A stretch of DNA of 64,000 nucleotides, taken from Rhizobium mongolense subsp. loessense (GTDB lineage Bacteria > Pseudomonadota > Alphaproteobacteria > Rhizobiales > Rhizobiaceae). Of the stretch, positions 33,677-42,506 are shown in pieces. Numbering within the stretch: position 1 is the first letter of the stretch; each line of letters begins with the position of its first letter. The position numbers and the translations under genes were made by a program. The stretch is from the NCBI RefSeq assembly GCF_900099775.1, contig NZ_FMTM01000004.1:310001-374000 (forward strand), written 5' to 3'. Below the pieces are notes generated by a model that was given only the letters and a program-made list of their open reading frames with translations, did no database searches and was not told where the DNA came from.

Positions 33677-34444
33677 ATGTCCAGGTTTGCTACCGCCCTC
33701 ACCCTTATTGGCGCCCTTTTCGCAGGTGCCGCTGCCGCACAGCCGGCCAAGCCCACCGTCGTCCTCGTGCATGGCGCATTTGCCGACTCTTCGAGCTGGA
33801 ACGGCGTCATCCAAATTCTCGAAAAGGACGGCTATCCGGTCGTCGCCGCGGCCAACCCACTGCGCAGTGTTTCGAGTGATGCCGCATATGTCTCAAACGT
33901 CGTGAGCAGTATCGAGGGACCCGTCGTCCTCGTCGGCCACTCCTATGGCGGGCAAGTGATCTCGAACGTGGCAAAGGGTCACGACAAGGTCAAGTCGCTC
34001 GTTTATGTCGCAGCCTTCGCACCGGAAGCTGGAGAAGCGGCAGCGGACCTGGCCGGCAAATTTCCGGGTGGCACCCTTGGCGAAGCGCTCGCGCCCCCCG
34101 TCAAATTGCCCGATGGCGGCGTCGACCTTTACATCGACAAGGCAAAGTTCCACCAGCAGTTTGCTCACGACGTGCCGTCGGAACAGGCCGCTCTTATGGC
34201 GGCGGGACAGCGCCCGATCGCCGAGGCGGCACTGACCGAGAAATCCGGCGAGCCCGCCTGGAAAACCTTGCCTTCATGGTTCATCTATGGCGACGGCGAC
34301 AAGAATATCCCGGCAAAGGCGCTGGGCTTCATGGCGGAGCGGGCAGGCTCAAAGCACACTGTCGTGGTCGAGGGCGCTTCCCATGTTGTGATGACCTCGA
34401 AGCCGCAAGTCGTCGCCGCCTTGATCGAAGAAGCCGCGCAATAG
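33677..34444 (+). CDS. Secreted alpha/beta hydrolase
   Basis: 255 residues. A signal peptide (ATALTLIGALFAGAAAAQPA) precedes a compact alpha/beta hydrolase: oxyanion strand VVLVHGAFADSSSW, nucleophile elbow GHSYGG, acid region YGDGDKNIP and catalytic His in GASHVVM. Such signal-bearing hydrolases are common next to OhrR- or LysR-type regulators in rhizobia; the substrate is unknown. ATG 33677 follows AGAAGGAAA. It diverges from the broken OhrR-like gene and may now be deregulated. Confidence 0.9.
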   Translation: MSRFATALTLIGALFAGAAAAQPAKPTVVLVHGAFADSSSWNGVIQILEKDGYPVVAAANPLRSVSSDAAYVSNVVSSIEGPVVLVGHSYGGQVISNVAKGHDKVKSLVYVAAFAPEAGEAAADLAGKFPGGTLGEALAPPVKLPDGGVDLYIDKAKFHQQFAHDVPSEQAALMAAGQRPIAEAALTEKSGEPAWKTLPSWFIYGDGDKNIPAKALGFMAERAGSKHTVVVEGASHVVMTSKPQVVAALIEEAAQ

Positions 34445-34468
34445 ACGGCTTTTGCCGTTTCGCAATCG

Positions 34469-34505
34469 AAAGAGGCCGGTGCGTCCGCGCACCGGTCTCT
34501 TTCGT
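34469..34505 (+). terminator. Long terminator hairpin after the secreted hydrolase
   Basis: AAAGAGGCCGGTGCG (34469-34483) pairs with CGCACCGGTCTCTTT (34488-34502) over 15 pairs with one G-U and a four-base loop. The A-rich 5' arm and T-ending 3' arm make it bidirectional in principle. Confidence 0.8.
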
Positions 34506-34744
34506 GCCGATGCGAGTTGCGTGCTGCTGGCAATGCGCTGCTGCCATTTCGAAGGATCTGGGCGGTGCCGCGGCTGATGACGAGCATCATGTCCAGGCCG
34601 ACTCCGGATGGTTGATAGGCCAGGAACAGCACCTGGACATGGAGCTCAGATCCGGAGATCGTTCCTCTGAGACAGCTTGCGGGCGGATTGCGGTTCCCGA
34701 GGGAATCCGTCACATAGGCCCCAATGCAACTCAGTTCCGGCTTA

Positions 34745-35566
34745 TCATGGGCGTTCCAGAAAAGTCCGAACTAGGACGGCCACTCGTTCAGGGTCTTCCC
34801 AATGGAGGTTGTGGCCGTGGCCGGGAAGAGAAATGAGCTGCGCGCCGGCGATCGCTTGCCGCATCTGGGCCTGATGTTCCTTGGTCGCGATCATATCCTC
34901 CTCGCCTCGCAGGATGAGGGTCGGCGCCGAAATATCCCGGAGAAGTTGCGACGGGTCATAGGCAAGCTGCTCGTAATATATCGAATGCCAGATGCGTGAC
35001 GGCAACGCGGCGCTTTCGCGTCGAGCATGGGCAAGAAAATTCGCGTCGACCGGAGTTTTTCCACGACACCATTCCCGCATGAATGCGCTTTCTGGATCGA
35101 TCGGATCGCGGAGCATCTGGATGTTTTCCCACAACCAGCCCCGACGTTCGCGCAGCGCGGCTGAGGTCGATATGAGGACGATTTTGCGGACGAGACGAGG
35201 CCAGCGCTCAGCGACCGCTTGCGCAAGCCGCCCACCAAGCGAATGGCCGACGACGTGCGTCGGCACAAGACCCAGCGCCTCTATGAGGAACCGGACATCA
35301 GTTGCCATCTCGGGTATCGTGTAGCAGCCCTCAGGTCTGTCAGAATGCCCGTGGCCGCGCAGGTCCGGCGCAACCACGCGAAAGCCTGTCGCGAGATATG
35401 GTGCGGCGAGGCTCCAACTCCTGGCGCTGTCGGTAAATCCGTGGAGCAGGAGGATTGGCACGCCGTCAGGGTCGCCGATCTCGACATAGGCGAGCCGGAC
35501 CCCATTCGAAAGAACGGCGTTCCGCTTCAGCGCCGAAAATTGCTCTTGCGAAATCGGTTCGACCAA
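34745..35566 (-). CDS. Alpha/beta hydrolase
   Basis: 273 residues, cytosolic. LLLHGFTDSARSW (oxyanion loop), APDLRGHGHSDRP, nucleophile elbow VGHSLGGRLAQ, acid region LRGEEDMI and catalytic His in GHGHNLHWE. The order matches epoxide-hydrolase/haloperoxidase-like esterases. The start appears to be TTG at 35566 preceded by GAGGGTG; no ATG is near. It is not obviously co-transcribed with neighbours; the SDR gene ends 79 bases upstream. Confidence 0.88.
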   Translation of the reverse strand: MVEPISQEQFSALKRNAVLSNGVRLAYVEIGDPDGVPILLLHGFTDSARSWSLAAPYLATGFRVVAPDLRGHGHSDRPEGCYTIPEMATDVRFLIEALGLVPTHVVGHSLGGRLAQAVAERWPRLVRKIVLISTSAALRERRGWLWENIQMLRDPIDPESAFMREWCRGKTPVDANFLAHARRESAALPSRIWHSIYYEQLAYDPSQLLRDISAPTLILRGEEDMIATKEHQAQMRQAIAGAQLISLPGHGHNLHWEDPERVAVLVRTFLERP

Positions 35567-35645
35567 ACGATCACCCTCAATGCCAACTTCATAATGTTAG
35601 CATGAACATCGGGATTGGTGACGTCCGCTTTCGGAGCACAGAAAA

Positions 35646-36518
35646 CTAAGCAAGATCGCCGCCGTCGATCCCGATGACGTGTCCGCTTATATAGGAACTG
35701 GCATCGCTGGCGAGGAAAACGACCAGGGAGGCAACTTCCTCCGGCGTGCCGGCGCGCCGCATAGGGTAGGGGCCAACGAGTTGTTCGGTCGTCACTTTCC
35801 AGTCACGCCGCACCCGCTCGAGCATCGGCGTCTCGATCGCGCCGGGCGCGATGGCATTGATGCGTACGTGCCGTCCGTACTCCTGTGCAGCGGCGCGGGT
35901 CATGTGGATGACGGCAGCCTTTGAAGCTCCGTAGGCGACGATGTTTGGAAAGGCATGCCGGCCGCCGATCGAGGCCATGTTGATCATCACCCCTTCGGAG
36001 CGGACGAGATGCGGCAGCTCGTATTTCATTGCGACGAAGACACCGCGCAGGTTCGTCGCAATCTGATCATCGAAGCCGGCAATATCGGTGTCGGCGATTG
36101 GCGCTGGCGGCAGGTCGATCCCAGCATTGTTGAAGGCGATGTCGAGGCGGCCGTAACGCTCGACTGTTTCAGCCACGAAACGCTCGACCTGATGGGCGTC
36201 GCGCACGTCCGATTTGATATAGACGACCTCGCCGCCAGTGGCCCGAATCCGTCCCTCCACTTCGCGCCCGAGTGCTTCTCGCCGGCCGTTGAACGCAACC
36301 TTGGCTCCGGCGTGAGCTAAGACGCCGGCGGTCACCGCGCCGATGCCAGACGTTCCCCCGGTAACGATTGCGACCTTGCCCTGAAGGACGCCAGGAGTCT
36401 GCGCCGCTGCCGGTTTAGCGGCGAACCCCCCGCCAACCGTTGCGCCAGCAACAAGCATGCCAGTGAGAATGTCCCGGCGTGGCAGAACCATTGTGTCGGA
36501 TACAATTGCGTCGGTCAT
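35646..36518 (-). CDS. Tat-exported SDR-family oxidoreductase
   Basis: 290 residues. The first ~42 form a twin-arginine-type signal: VLPRRDILTGMLVAGATVGG, then AAKPAAAQT. The mature part is a complete classical SDR with TGGTSGIG, NNAG, NMASIGG, YGASK and IDGGDLA. Export of an NAD(P)-dependent fold is unusual and implies folding with bound cofactor before Tat translocation. It diverges from the LysR gene at 36625, which probably regulates it. Substrate unknown. Confidence 0.9.
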   Translation of the reverse strand: MTDAIVSDTMVLPRRDILTGMLVAGATVGGGFAAKPAAAQTPGVLQGKVAIVTGGTSGIGAVTAGVLAHAGAKVAFNGRREALGREVEGRIRATGGEVVYIKSDVRDAHQVERFVAETVERYGRLDIAFNNAGIDLPPAPIADTDIAGFDDQIATNLRGVFVAMKYELPHLVRSEGVMINMASIGGRHAFPNIVAYGASKAAVIHMTRAAAQEYGRHVRINAIAPGAIETPMLERVRRDWKVTTEQLVGPYPMRRAGTPEEVASLVVFLASDASSYISGHVIGIDGGDLA

Positions 36519-36624
36519 GTCCTATTCTCCTCTACTGTCGATGGGCAGAGCCTAACCGAGGAAATCCAAGGGAAAAATCCCGATCTGCTTTCAGCATTTT
36601 AAAGCATGGGTTAATAATCGGCGC

Positions 36625-37533
36625 ATGAGCTTGCGACCGGATCCATTCTACGGCCTCTCAGCTTTCCTTGCGGCGGCGGCGGCGGGCAGCTTCACCGCAG
36701 CGGCTGCGCGACTGGGTGTGTCTCCGGCTGCCGTGAGCCAGGCGGTGAAGTCCCTCGAAGAAAAGCTTGGGACGCCTTTGTTCAGCCGCACGACACGGCG
36801 CGTGGGCCTGACGGAGGCCGGCGCGGCTCTGCTGGCGCGCACCGCTCCTGCAGCCGCCGAAATCATCGCCGCAGTCGAGGACGTCGCGTCAGTGCACGAA
36901 CCGTCGGGATTGTTGCGCCTCACAGTGCCGCGCATGGCGGTGCCGTTGGTTATGGAGCCTGTCGTTCCCGCCTTGAGGCGCGCTTATCCGAGGGTTGCAG
37001 TCGAGGTGGCGGTCGAGGATGCGACAGTCGACCTGTCCGCACGCAGTTTCGATGCCGGCATCCGCATCGGCGAGTATGTCGAGCGCGACATGGTCGCCGT
37101 GCGTCTTTCCCGGGACATTACCTGGGCGGTCGTGGCGAGCCCTGCATATCTCGCCGCTCGCGGCCGACCGGAGGCACCACTGGACCTGGCGGGCCATGAG
37201 GCAATTCGGTATCGTTTTCCGAATTCGGGCGCGCTCTATAGGTGGGAATTCGAACGCGACGGCCGGAGCTTCTCCGTCGACCCGCCGGGTAGCCTGATCG
37301 TCAACGACGGTGCGCTGCTCGTCTCCTGGGCACGGGCCGGCCTTGGCCTCGCCTATGTCGCCGATATCGCCGTAGAAGCGGAATTGCGCGCCGGCCAACT
37401 TGTTCGTGTGCTTGAGCAGTTCCTGCCGACGACGCCTGGTCTTTTCCTTTATTTTCCGCAGCGCACTCAAGTCCAGCCGAAGCTGCGCGCCTTCATCGAT
37501 CTGGCAAGACAGGTCTTGCGGGCAGGACGCTGA
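36625..37533 (+). CDS. LysR-family transcriptional regulator
   Basis: 302 residues. The winged HTH is FLAAAAAGSFTAAAARLGVS, then PAAVSQAVKSLEEKLGTPLF and SRTTRRVGLTEAG; the effector domain is of the CrgA-like group (GIRIGEYVERDMVAVRL, FPNSGALYRWEFERDG). It is transcribed away from the Tat-SDR gene with a 106-base intergenic region, the normal LysR-target arrangement. Confidence 0.93.
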   Translation: MSLRPDPFYGLSAFLAAAAAGSFTAAAARLGVSPAAVSQAVKSLEEKLGTPLFSRTTRRVGLTEAGAALLARTAPAAAEIIAAVEDVASVHEPSGLLRLTVPRMAVPLVMEPVVPALRRAYPRVAVEVAVEDATVDLSARSFDAGIRIGEYVERDMVAVRLSRDITWAVVASPAYLAARGRPEAPLDLAGHEAIRYRFPNSGALYRWEFERDGRSFSVDPPGSLIVNDGALLVSWARAGLGLAYVADIAVEAELRAGQLVRVLEQFLPTTPGLFLYFPQRTQVQPKLRAFIDLARQVLRAGR

Positions 37534-37753
37534 ACGCGTCTGCCACGGTCCGGCGAGAGACGTCATGCTGGCGTCGATGTTTACCACGCTGGGTGTTGAG
37601 AGACTGCCCGCATAGCATGCGCTTAATACCCGGGAACTTTTCCTGCTCACGCGCGTTGTTGGTGGCACGCTTTTTCAGCGCCCTCCAGTCGTTGAAGTCG
37701 ACGTGCGCGCTAGTGCTGTGGGGATCACCCCTTGGGCACTAGACTGATGGCTT

Positions 37754-37786
37754 GGGCTCGCCTTCGTCCCCTCTCTAGACGAGCCC
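37754..37786. repeat. Hairpin of the GGGCTCG family, copy 2
   Basis: GGGCTCG (37754-37760) and CGAGCCC (37780-37786) form a 7-bp stem. CCTTCG directly after the left arm is also seen in copy 1. Confidence 0.5.
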
Positions 37787-37813
37787 TTGTCGCAATAACT
37801 TCGTGAGGTACCT

Positions 37814-37835
37814 ACCCCGCTTCTGGCGGGGTTTC
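37814..37835 (+). terminator. Rho-independent terminator upstream of a small gene
   Basis: ACCCCGC (37814-37820), TTCTG loop, GCGGGGT (37826-37832), then TTCTGTT. It ends 35 bases before the start codon at 37870, so it either ends a small RNA or attenuates that gene. Confidence 0.65.
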
Positions 37836-37869
37836 TGTTGGCTTCTTAGGGAGTTTTGAGGAACCAACT

Positions 37870-38136
37870 ATGACCAGAGACCATTTCTCTGCCCGTGAAA
37901 TGCCTTTGCAGAACGACGATGTTGAGATCTGCAAGAGAATCTTCGATCGCATCTGTACTACCCATCACATAACGAGCGATTGTGAGCGCGACCAACTCGC
38001 AAGCCAGATCATCTATTTCTATCAGCACGGTGTTACCAACGAGCAAAGCCTGGAGCGGCTAATGGCTAGCATCGCCGGCGATGAAAACATTGACGTGACC
38101 GCGATTCCGCTCGCCGAAAAACAGAGACCAGGGTGA
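37870..38136 (+). CDS. Small hypothetical protein (helical family member 3)
   Basis: 88 residues starting MTRDHFSAREMPLQNDDVEI, then CERDQLASQIIYFYQHGVTN and EQSLERLMASI. The 'helix-F-x-x-G-[VM]-T-[ND]-x-x-x-L' segment matches the proteins at 3451 and 3987. TTGAGGAACC precedes the ATG. Function unknown; a GGGCTCG hairpin flanks it on each side (37754, 38467). Confidence 0.65.
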   Translation: MTRDHFSAREMPLQNDDVEICKRIFDRICTTHHITSDCERDQLASQIIYFYQHGVTNEQSLERLMASIAGDENIDVTAIPLAEKQRPG

Positions 38137-38628
38137 TATTTCGAATAAGCCAGCGTAAGACGCGACGAAGATGGCAGCTGGTCGATTGGCGACATGGAGA
38201 CGCGCACGGTCGCTGTCATTGCTGATTCTGCGGCCCAAATGCTTTCATGAAGCCACGACATTTGAGACTGTCGATGCCTGAGAAAGAGGCATTTGGCTTC
38301 TGAAGCACCCGGCGGCACCTCCGCTGAAAGTGCGCGACCGTACTAATCCTTTTTAGCTAGTTTGCCCCCGCGCTGACTTTTGGCATCATTTTTTCACTGG
38401 GACACAAAGACCGTGATTCTCAGTGCAGCGGGAATTGAGATGAGCTCCCGCGGCACGAGGTGCGACAGGGCTCGCCATTTTTGAACCTTTTGGACGAGCC
38501 CTCGTCGTATTCTTCAGGTCACGGCAGCGGTGATCGGCAAGCCGGCTGCGCAGGTAGGTCCGCAGTTTCTCGGTACACACTTCCGGTAGCATGCAGCCTG
38601 CCACCGAGCGCACTTCCGAAGATATCGA
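38137..38628. other. Intergenic with one hairpin
   Basis: About 490 bases without a convincing gene; contains the third GGGCTCG hairpin at 38467-38502. Confidence 0.4.
38467..38502. repeat. Hairpin of the GGGCTCG family, copy 3
   Basis: AGGGCTCG (38467-38474) and CGAGCCCT (38495-38502) form a perfect 8-bp stem with a 20-base loop; related to copies at 24074 and 37754. Confidence 0.5.
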
Positions 38629-39264
38629 TCAGGCAGCAGGTTGGAGGTTTGCGAGGGCTTCGGCGATGCGCTGCGGCGCCTTGGGACGCGCGTACATCCG
38701 CTCAAGATAAGCTTTGAGATTTGGATAGCCGTCAACCAGCCCATTTTCATTGCCCCAGTCCACGACATAGGCGGTGACGCAATCAGCTATGGTTATTTTA
38801 TCGCCGACGATGAACTGGCGCCCGTCCATGTGATGCTCCAGAATTGCCGCCATCGCCATAAACTCCTCTCTGGCTAGAGCTATGTCTTCTGGCAGTCGTT
38901 TGTCTTCGGGATATATAAAGGTGTGCTTGGCGATCCGCCACAACGGCTGTTCAAGTTCGGTGACCGCAAACATAGACCAGCGATACGCACGTGCCCGCTC
39001 CCTTAGGTCGGCGGGCATGAGCCCCTTGGCGCCATACTTCTCTGCTAAATACATGACGATCGCGGCGGATTCTGTAAGTACAAGGTCGCCGTCAACCAGT
39101 ACTGGGAGTTTTCCGGCAGGATTGAGGCGCAGGAAGTCGGGGCGACGGTTTTCGCCAGCCAGGAGATTGACGGGAACAAACTCGAATTCCGCATCAAGCT
39201 CTTGAAGGGCCCAAAGTGCGCGAAGCGAGCGCGTCGGACCTAATCCATATAGTTTCATCATCAT
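38629..39264 (-). CDS. Glutathione S-transferase family protein
   Basis: 211 residues. The N-terminal thioredoxin-like domain has LYGLGPTRSLRALWALQELD, NPAGKLPVLVDGDLVLTES (cis-Pro and glutathione-contacting Glu-Ser) and IVMYLAEKYG; the helical C-domain includes IADCVTAYVVDW. The G-site residue is a Ser in PTRSLR, as in beta/theta-like GSTs. GGAGGAAATC precedes a run of three ATGs. Detoxification role is assumed from the family; single gene. Confidence 0.92.
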   Translation of the reverse strand: MMMKLYGLGPTRSLRALWALQELDAEFEFVPVNLLAGENRRPDFLRLNPAGKLPVLVDGDLVLTESAAIVMYLAEKYGAKGLMPADLRERARAYRWSMFAVTELEQPLWRIAKHTFIYPEDKRLPEDIALAREEFMAMAAILEHHMDGRQFIVGDKITIADCVTAYVVDWGNENGLVDGYPNLKAYLERMYARPKAPQRIAEALANLQPAA

Positions 39265-39719
39265 GATTTCCTCCGGTTTCGAACAGAAAGCGTCACGGCG
39301 TTGATAAGTCATTCTCCCATCATCGAATTCGTGGTCGCATTCAAATGACGTTTGAGGAGACGCCGATCCGACAGAGGGTCACAAAAAATCGTCCGTGCTG
39401 GTTCACGATTTCGAAGGCTTGCAAGCGGCAGGAACTTCTTTCACCGAGGCAATTCGACACCTTCTTACCCACGGTACCAGCAGCGCAAACTAGGTTCCTT
39501 GGCGGCTTGGGGGGTCGCGCTCCTACTTCACGGTCCGCTCGACAATCCCGCACCTGCCCTGTCCTGCGATCCCCGGATTCTCCGGAGGGCAGAGTTGCGG
39601 TCGCATTGAAGCAGGAAATGTAGACATTTCGCATCCTGCTGCCGTGGCGCGTGATCGCGGTTCATGTCGTTCCGGGCCGTAGAGAGCACGCGACGCCAAC
39701 GGTCGAGCGACGGGGTCCG
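39265..39719. other. Intergenic, no convincing gene
   Basis: About 455 bases between the GST gene and the TetR gene with overlapping frames but no start signals or products. Confidence 0.4.
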
Positions 39720-40340
39720 CTATGAGGGAGCGGGTGCAGCGTGGATGAGATCATCATTTGCAAGCAGACCTGTGGCCAGATGACGGAAAGCCTGGGCGGC
39801 TTTCGGGAAGACATCCTTCGGATGTTCGGTGGCCGCAATCCAGAGAGCCGCATTGAGCGCGGCGCCATTCAGAAGCCGAGCGGCCGCCTCTGCATCCACT
39901 GGCTTGAAGATTCCTTGCGCAATCAGCCGCGTTACCGTCTGCTTTGTCGCCTGCAAGCAGTTGCTCTGACTAGGCCATTGCGATGGATCTCCGAGGACCG
40001 CTGGCCCGTCGAGCAGAACGATCCGCTGTACTTCGGGATCGAGCGCCATTTCGATATAGGCCGTACCCTCAGTAAGCAGCCCTTCCCAGGTGTTTTCCGC
40101 TCGGCCGCCGATCTCCTGTGCTCGCGAGGCCATTTCAGCGTCTATCTGGTTGACGACGGCAGCCAGAAGTCCACGCTTGTCCCCGAAGTTGTGATAAAGC
40201 GCGCCCCGAGTGAGGCCGACCTCGGCGGTCAGCTCGTCCATTGAGGCGGCTGCGTAGCCTTTTTCCGCAAATGCCTTTCGCGCGGCCGCAACCAGCTTTG
40301 CGCGGGTCTCCTCCATCATCTCGACGCGTCGCTTTGCCAT
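39720..40340 (-). CDS. TetR-family transcriptional regulator
   Basis: 206 residues. The N-terminal HTH reads AAASMDELTAEVGLTRGALY, then HNFGDKRGLLAAVV; the C-terminal helical effector domain includes ALDPEVQRIVLLDGPAVLG, a pattern common in this family. Two adjacent ATGs occur; the second (40340) has better spacing from GGAG. It diverges from the RidA gene across three tandem palindromes that are its likely operators. Confidence 0.92.
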   Translation of the reverse strand: MAKRRVEMMEETRAKLVAAARKAFAEKGYAAASMDELTAEVGLTRGALYHNFGDKRGLLAAVVNQIDAEMASRAQEIGGRAENTWEGLLTEGTAYIEMALDPEVQRIVLLDGPAVLGDPSQWPSQSNCLQATKQTVTRLIAQGIFKPVDAEAAARLLNGAALNAALWIAATEHPKDVFPKAAQAFRHLATGLLANDDLIHAAPAPS

Positions 40341-40357
40341 CATGACTCCTGTTTTCA

Positions 40358-40421
40358 CATACGCGACGTATATTTGTTGACATACGAGGCGTATGTTGAT
40401 ACTTGGCATACGTGGCGTATA
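40358..40421. promoter_or_regulatory. Three tandem TetR operators
   Basis: Three 15-base palindromes of form CATACG-NNN-CGTAT[AG] occur at 40358-40372 (spacer CGA), 40381-40395 (AGG) and 40407-40421 (TGG), with centre spacings of 23 and 26 bases. They fill the divergent promoter between the TetR gene and the RidA gene. Confidence 0.8.
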
Positions 40422-40505
40422 TCAATGATGCGACAGCCTGTGAAGCTCCGCAAGCAGCGTTTTGCTCATCGAGTGCCACCCACCAAGATGAAGAAAGAGC
40501 GACAG

Positions 40506-40904
40506 ATGACGCAACGCGACGCAATTTTTCCTGCCAATAGGCACGCACTTTATCAAGCACACGGCTACTCAGCCGCGATTCGCTCAGGCGACCTCCTCTT
40601 CGTCTCCGGGCAGGTCGGCAGTCATTCCGATGGGACTCCCGAACCTGATTTCGGGCGTCAGGTCGAACTGGCCTTTGACAACCTAAGGGCAACGCTGAAA
40701 GCGGCAAGCTGCACCTTCGACGACATTATCGATGTGACCACGTTCCACACAGATCCCGAAAACCAGTTCGCGACCATCATGGCAGTCAAGAACCGGATCT
40801 TCAGCAGTCCGCCCTATCCCAACTGGACCGCAATCGGTGTGAACTGGCTCGCCGGTTTTGATTTCGAAATCAAGGTCATCGCTCGCATTCCTGAAGCGGC
40901 ATAA
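40506..40904 (+). CDS. RidA-family protein
   Basis: 132 residues. AHGYSAAIRSGDLLFVSGQV is the RidA N-terminal signature, followed by 'QVELAFDNLRATLKAASC', 'DDIIDVTTFHTD' and 'PNWTAIGVNWLAGFDFEIKV'. The usual active-site Arg in 'P.R..v' is not evident (PNWTAIGV), so this is a RidA paralogue rather than an archetypal enamine deaminase. It is divergent from, and probably controlled by, the adjacent TetR regulator. Confidence 0.9.
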   Translation: MTQRDAIFPANRHALYQAHGYSAAIRSGDLLFVSGQVGSHSDGTPEPDFGRQVELAFDNLRATLKAASCTFDDIIDVTTFHTDPENQFATIMAVKNRIFSSPPYPNWTAIGVNWLAGFDFEIKVIARIPEAA

Positions 40905-41762
40905 GCTAGGTCCTGTCAGAGCGGTTGCTCAGGCTTACAGGGCGCAGCAGGGCAGCCGGGGGTTTTCGCTCGCGGCTGTGCTTGACGGTGGAAGCCAGAC
41001 TCGCGCGAACTGAACCGTCGACAACATCCGGCAATACATGCGCCCCAAGTGGCTATCAAATCCCGTCTTCGACATTTATGCGGCGATCATCGGCGCCGCT
41101 TGAGAGACATGGCGGAGACATTTCACGCAACCACAACTATCACCTGCATCGAAATGAAGGCTTGGGACACATGTTGGTCAGCCGTCATGACCGGCGGTTT
41201 TGTTTGAAGGAACCGCCTGCTTTTCACTGAGGATGCGATCTGGGTGGCTGTCTGGACGTTGATCACCGCATGACCGGCGAGGCCATTGAGATCATGCATT
41301 ATGTGAAACCTGATTGGGAGCCGCCGACCTATTGAATTCTCCTTCCGACGACACATATGGAGGCTACCACCCAAATGTGATGGCATCCTGCAGCGATCTT
41401 GTCGCGCGTTTGAAGCTATCCGGGTTGGCGAAGGGCGCTCCCCGAAAGGGTAGAGCGCCCTTCGGATTTACGAGGTTCAGACATCTGGGAATGGATCAGC
41501 CAAGGATTGCATAGTTGAGTAATGCAGCACGGACCTCTCCTCGGAGACAATGAACCGATACGACCGCTCCACTCACAGTCAGCCTTGAACCGATAGCCTT
41601 CAACGCGCGTCAAGCCATTGCAGATCGTCATTGCTGATCGTGTATTTCGATTGAGCAATGCGCGTCGAAACAAGTCCGCGACACCCGTTCGAAGCGATGG
41701 CGGGCAAATCGCGTGTCGCGCAGCTAGGCGACGACCAACCGCGGCGCTTGGAATTTCCTATA
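40905..41762. other. Long non-coding stretch
   Basis: About 860 bases with no convincing gene. Short protein-like fragments (e.g. QYMRPKWLSNPVFDIYAAII near 41029-41090) may be decayed coding sequence. A 9-bp hairpin lies at 41432-41461. Confidence 0.45.
41432..41461. terminator. GC-rich hairpin, possible terminator
   Basis: AGGGCGCTC (41432-41440) pairs with GAGCGCCCT (41453-41461) across a 12-base loop, followed by TCGGATTT on the plus strand. Weak U-tract. Confidence 0.4.
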
Positions 41763-42506
41763 CTACAGCCGACGGCATTGGGCCCGAGGCTCTACGGCTT
41801 GAGGTACAGTGGGCGTCGGCTGAATGACGTTGGGCGAGCGGGTCTGTGGCGTTCTCCTTCGTTGGATCGTATTGAACCGGTCAGTGGCTGCGTATGCCTC
41901 GTCCTCAACAGATTTCCAGTTTCTCAAATACCGTATGGAAAAACTGCGCGTTCCCCAGTTCCGAAACTGCTCAACATGCTTAAGCTCATGAACCCATAGC
42001 CCAGGATCGTTTGCTGCAGCTTGATCCTTGAAAATAACGGTGTCGATCAATGTAACCGCGTCTGCACCGCCATATCGAATGGCCAGGTCTGCGAGGTTCA
42101 GGGGGGCGCTACCACCAATTTTGAAAGCTGCCATGTCATAGATCTGCTCGTCGTAAAAGTTTCCGAGCGTTTGACGAAGCGCCGGCGGCATTGGCATCAC
42201 CCCGCTGGAGTGGGCACTATTTCGTGATGCGATGATCCATTGCTCCAATGCCGCAGCTGCGGTTAAGACCTGGGCTTCCGAGCGAACGCGATCCAACTCT
42301 TTTCCAATATCCGCCATCTCCCAGCCGACGCGGCCGAAGATATTCGGCACATCGCTATCTGCATTGCCCGCGTCTCGCTGGACATTGCCCAGAAATTGTT
42401 CGGGATCGTCGATGTCGCCAAGCTGAGCCCACGTGACGGCAAAGGACACAGTGAGTAATAAAACCGTCATTGTCATCATGACGCACGTTCTCGTGAATTT
42501 GGCCAC
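41763..42506 (-). CDS. Secreted DUF4157-like (HExxH-type) protein
   Basis: About 247 residues. A signal peptide (MTMTVLLLTVSFAVTWAQL) is followed by MPPALRQTLGNFYDEQIYDM, VTLIDTVIFKDQ and LWVHELKHVEQFRNWG. HELKH fits HExxH and the layout fits DUF4157/eCIS-core domains, in which 'lp..lr..l..yd..ld.vr' precedes 'HEL.HV.Q'. Protease activity is not certain. No toxin or contractile-injection genes are nearby. The start is uncertain (GTG 42506, TTG 42512 or an ATG near 42479). Confidence 0.7.
   Translation of the reverse strand: MAKFTRTCVMMTMTVLLLTVSFAVTWAQLGDIDDPEQFLGNVQRDAGNADSDVPNIFGRVGWEMADIGKELDRVRSEAQVLTAAAALEQWIIASRNSAHSSGVMPMPPALRQTLGNFYDEQIYDMAAFKIGGSAPLNLADLAIRYGGADAVTLIDTVIFKDQAAANDPGLWVHELKHVEQFRNWGTRSFSIRYLRNWKSVEDEAYAATDRFNTIQRRRTPQTRSPNVIQPTPTVPQAVEPRAQCRRL

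Larger units (their letters stand above)
37534..37869. other. Non-coding stretch with hairpin and terminator
   Basis: About 340 bases. The GGGCTCG hairpin (37754-37786) and a plus-strand terminator (37814-37835) lie in tandem before the small gene at 37870, which suggests a short RNA or an attenuated leader. Confidence 0.45.
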
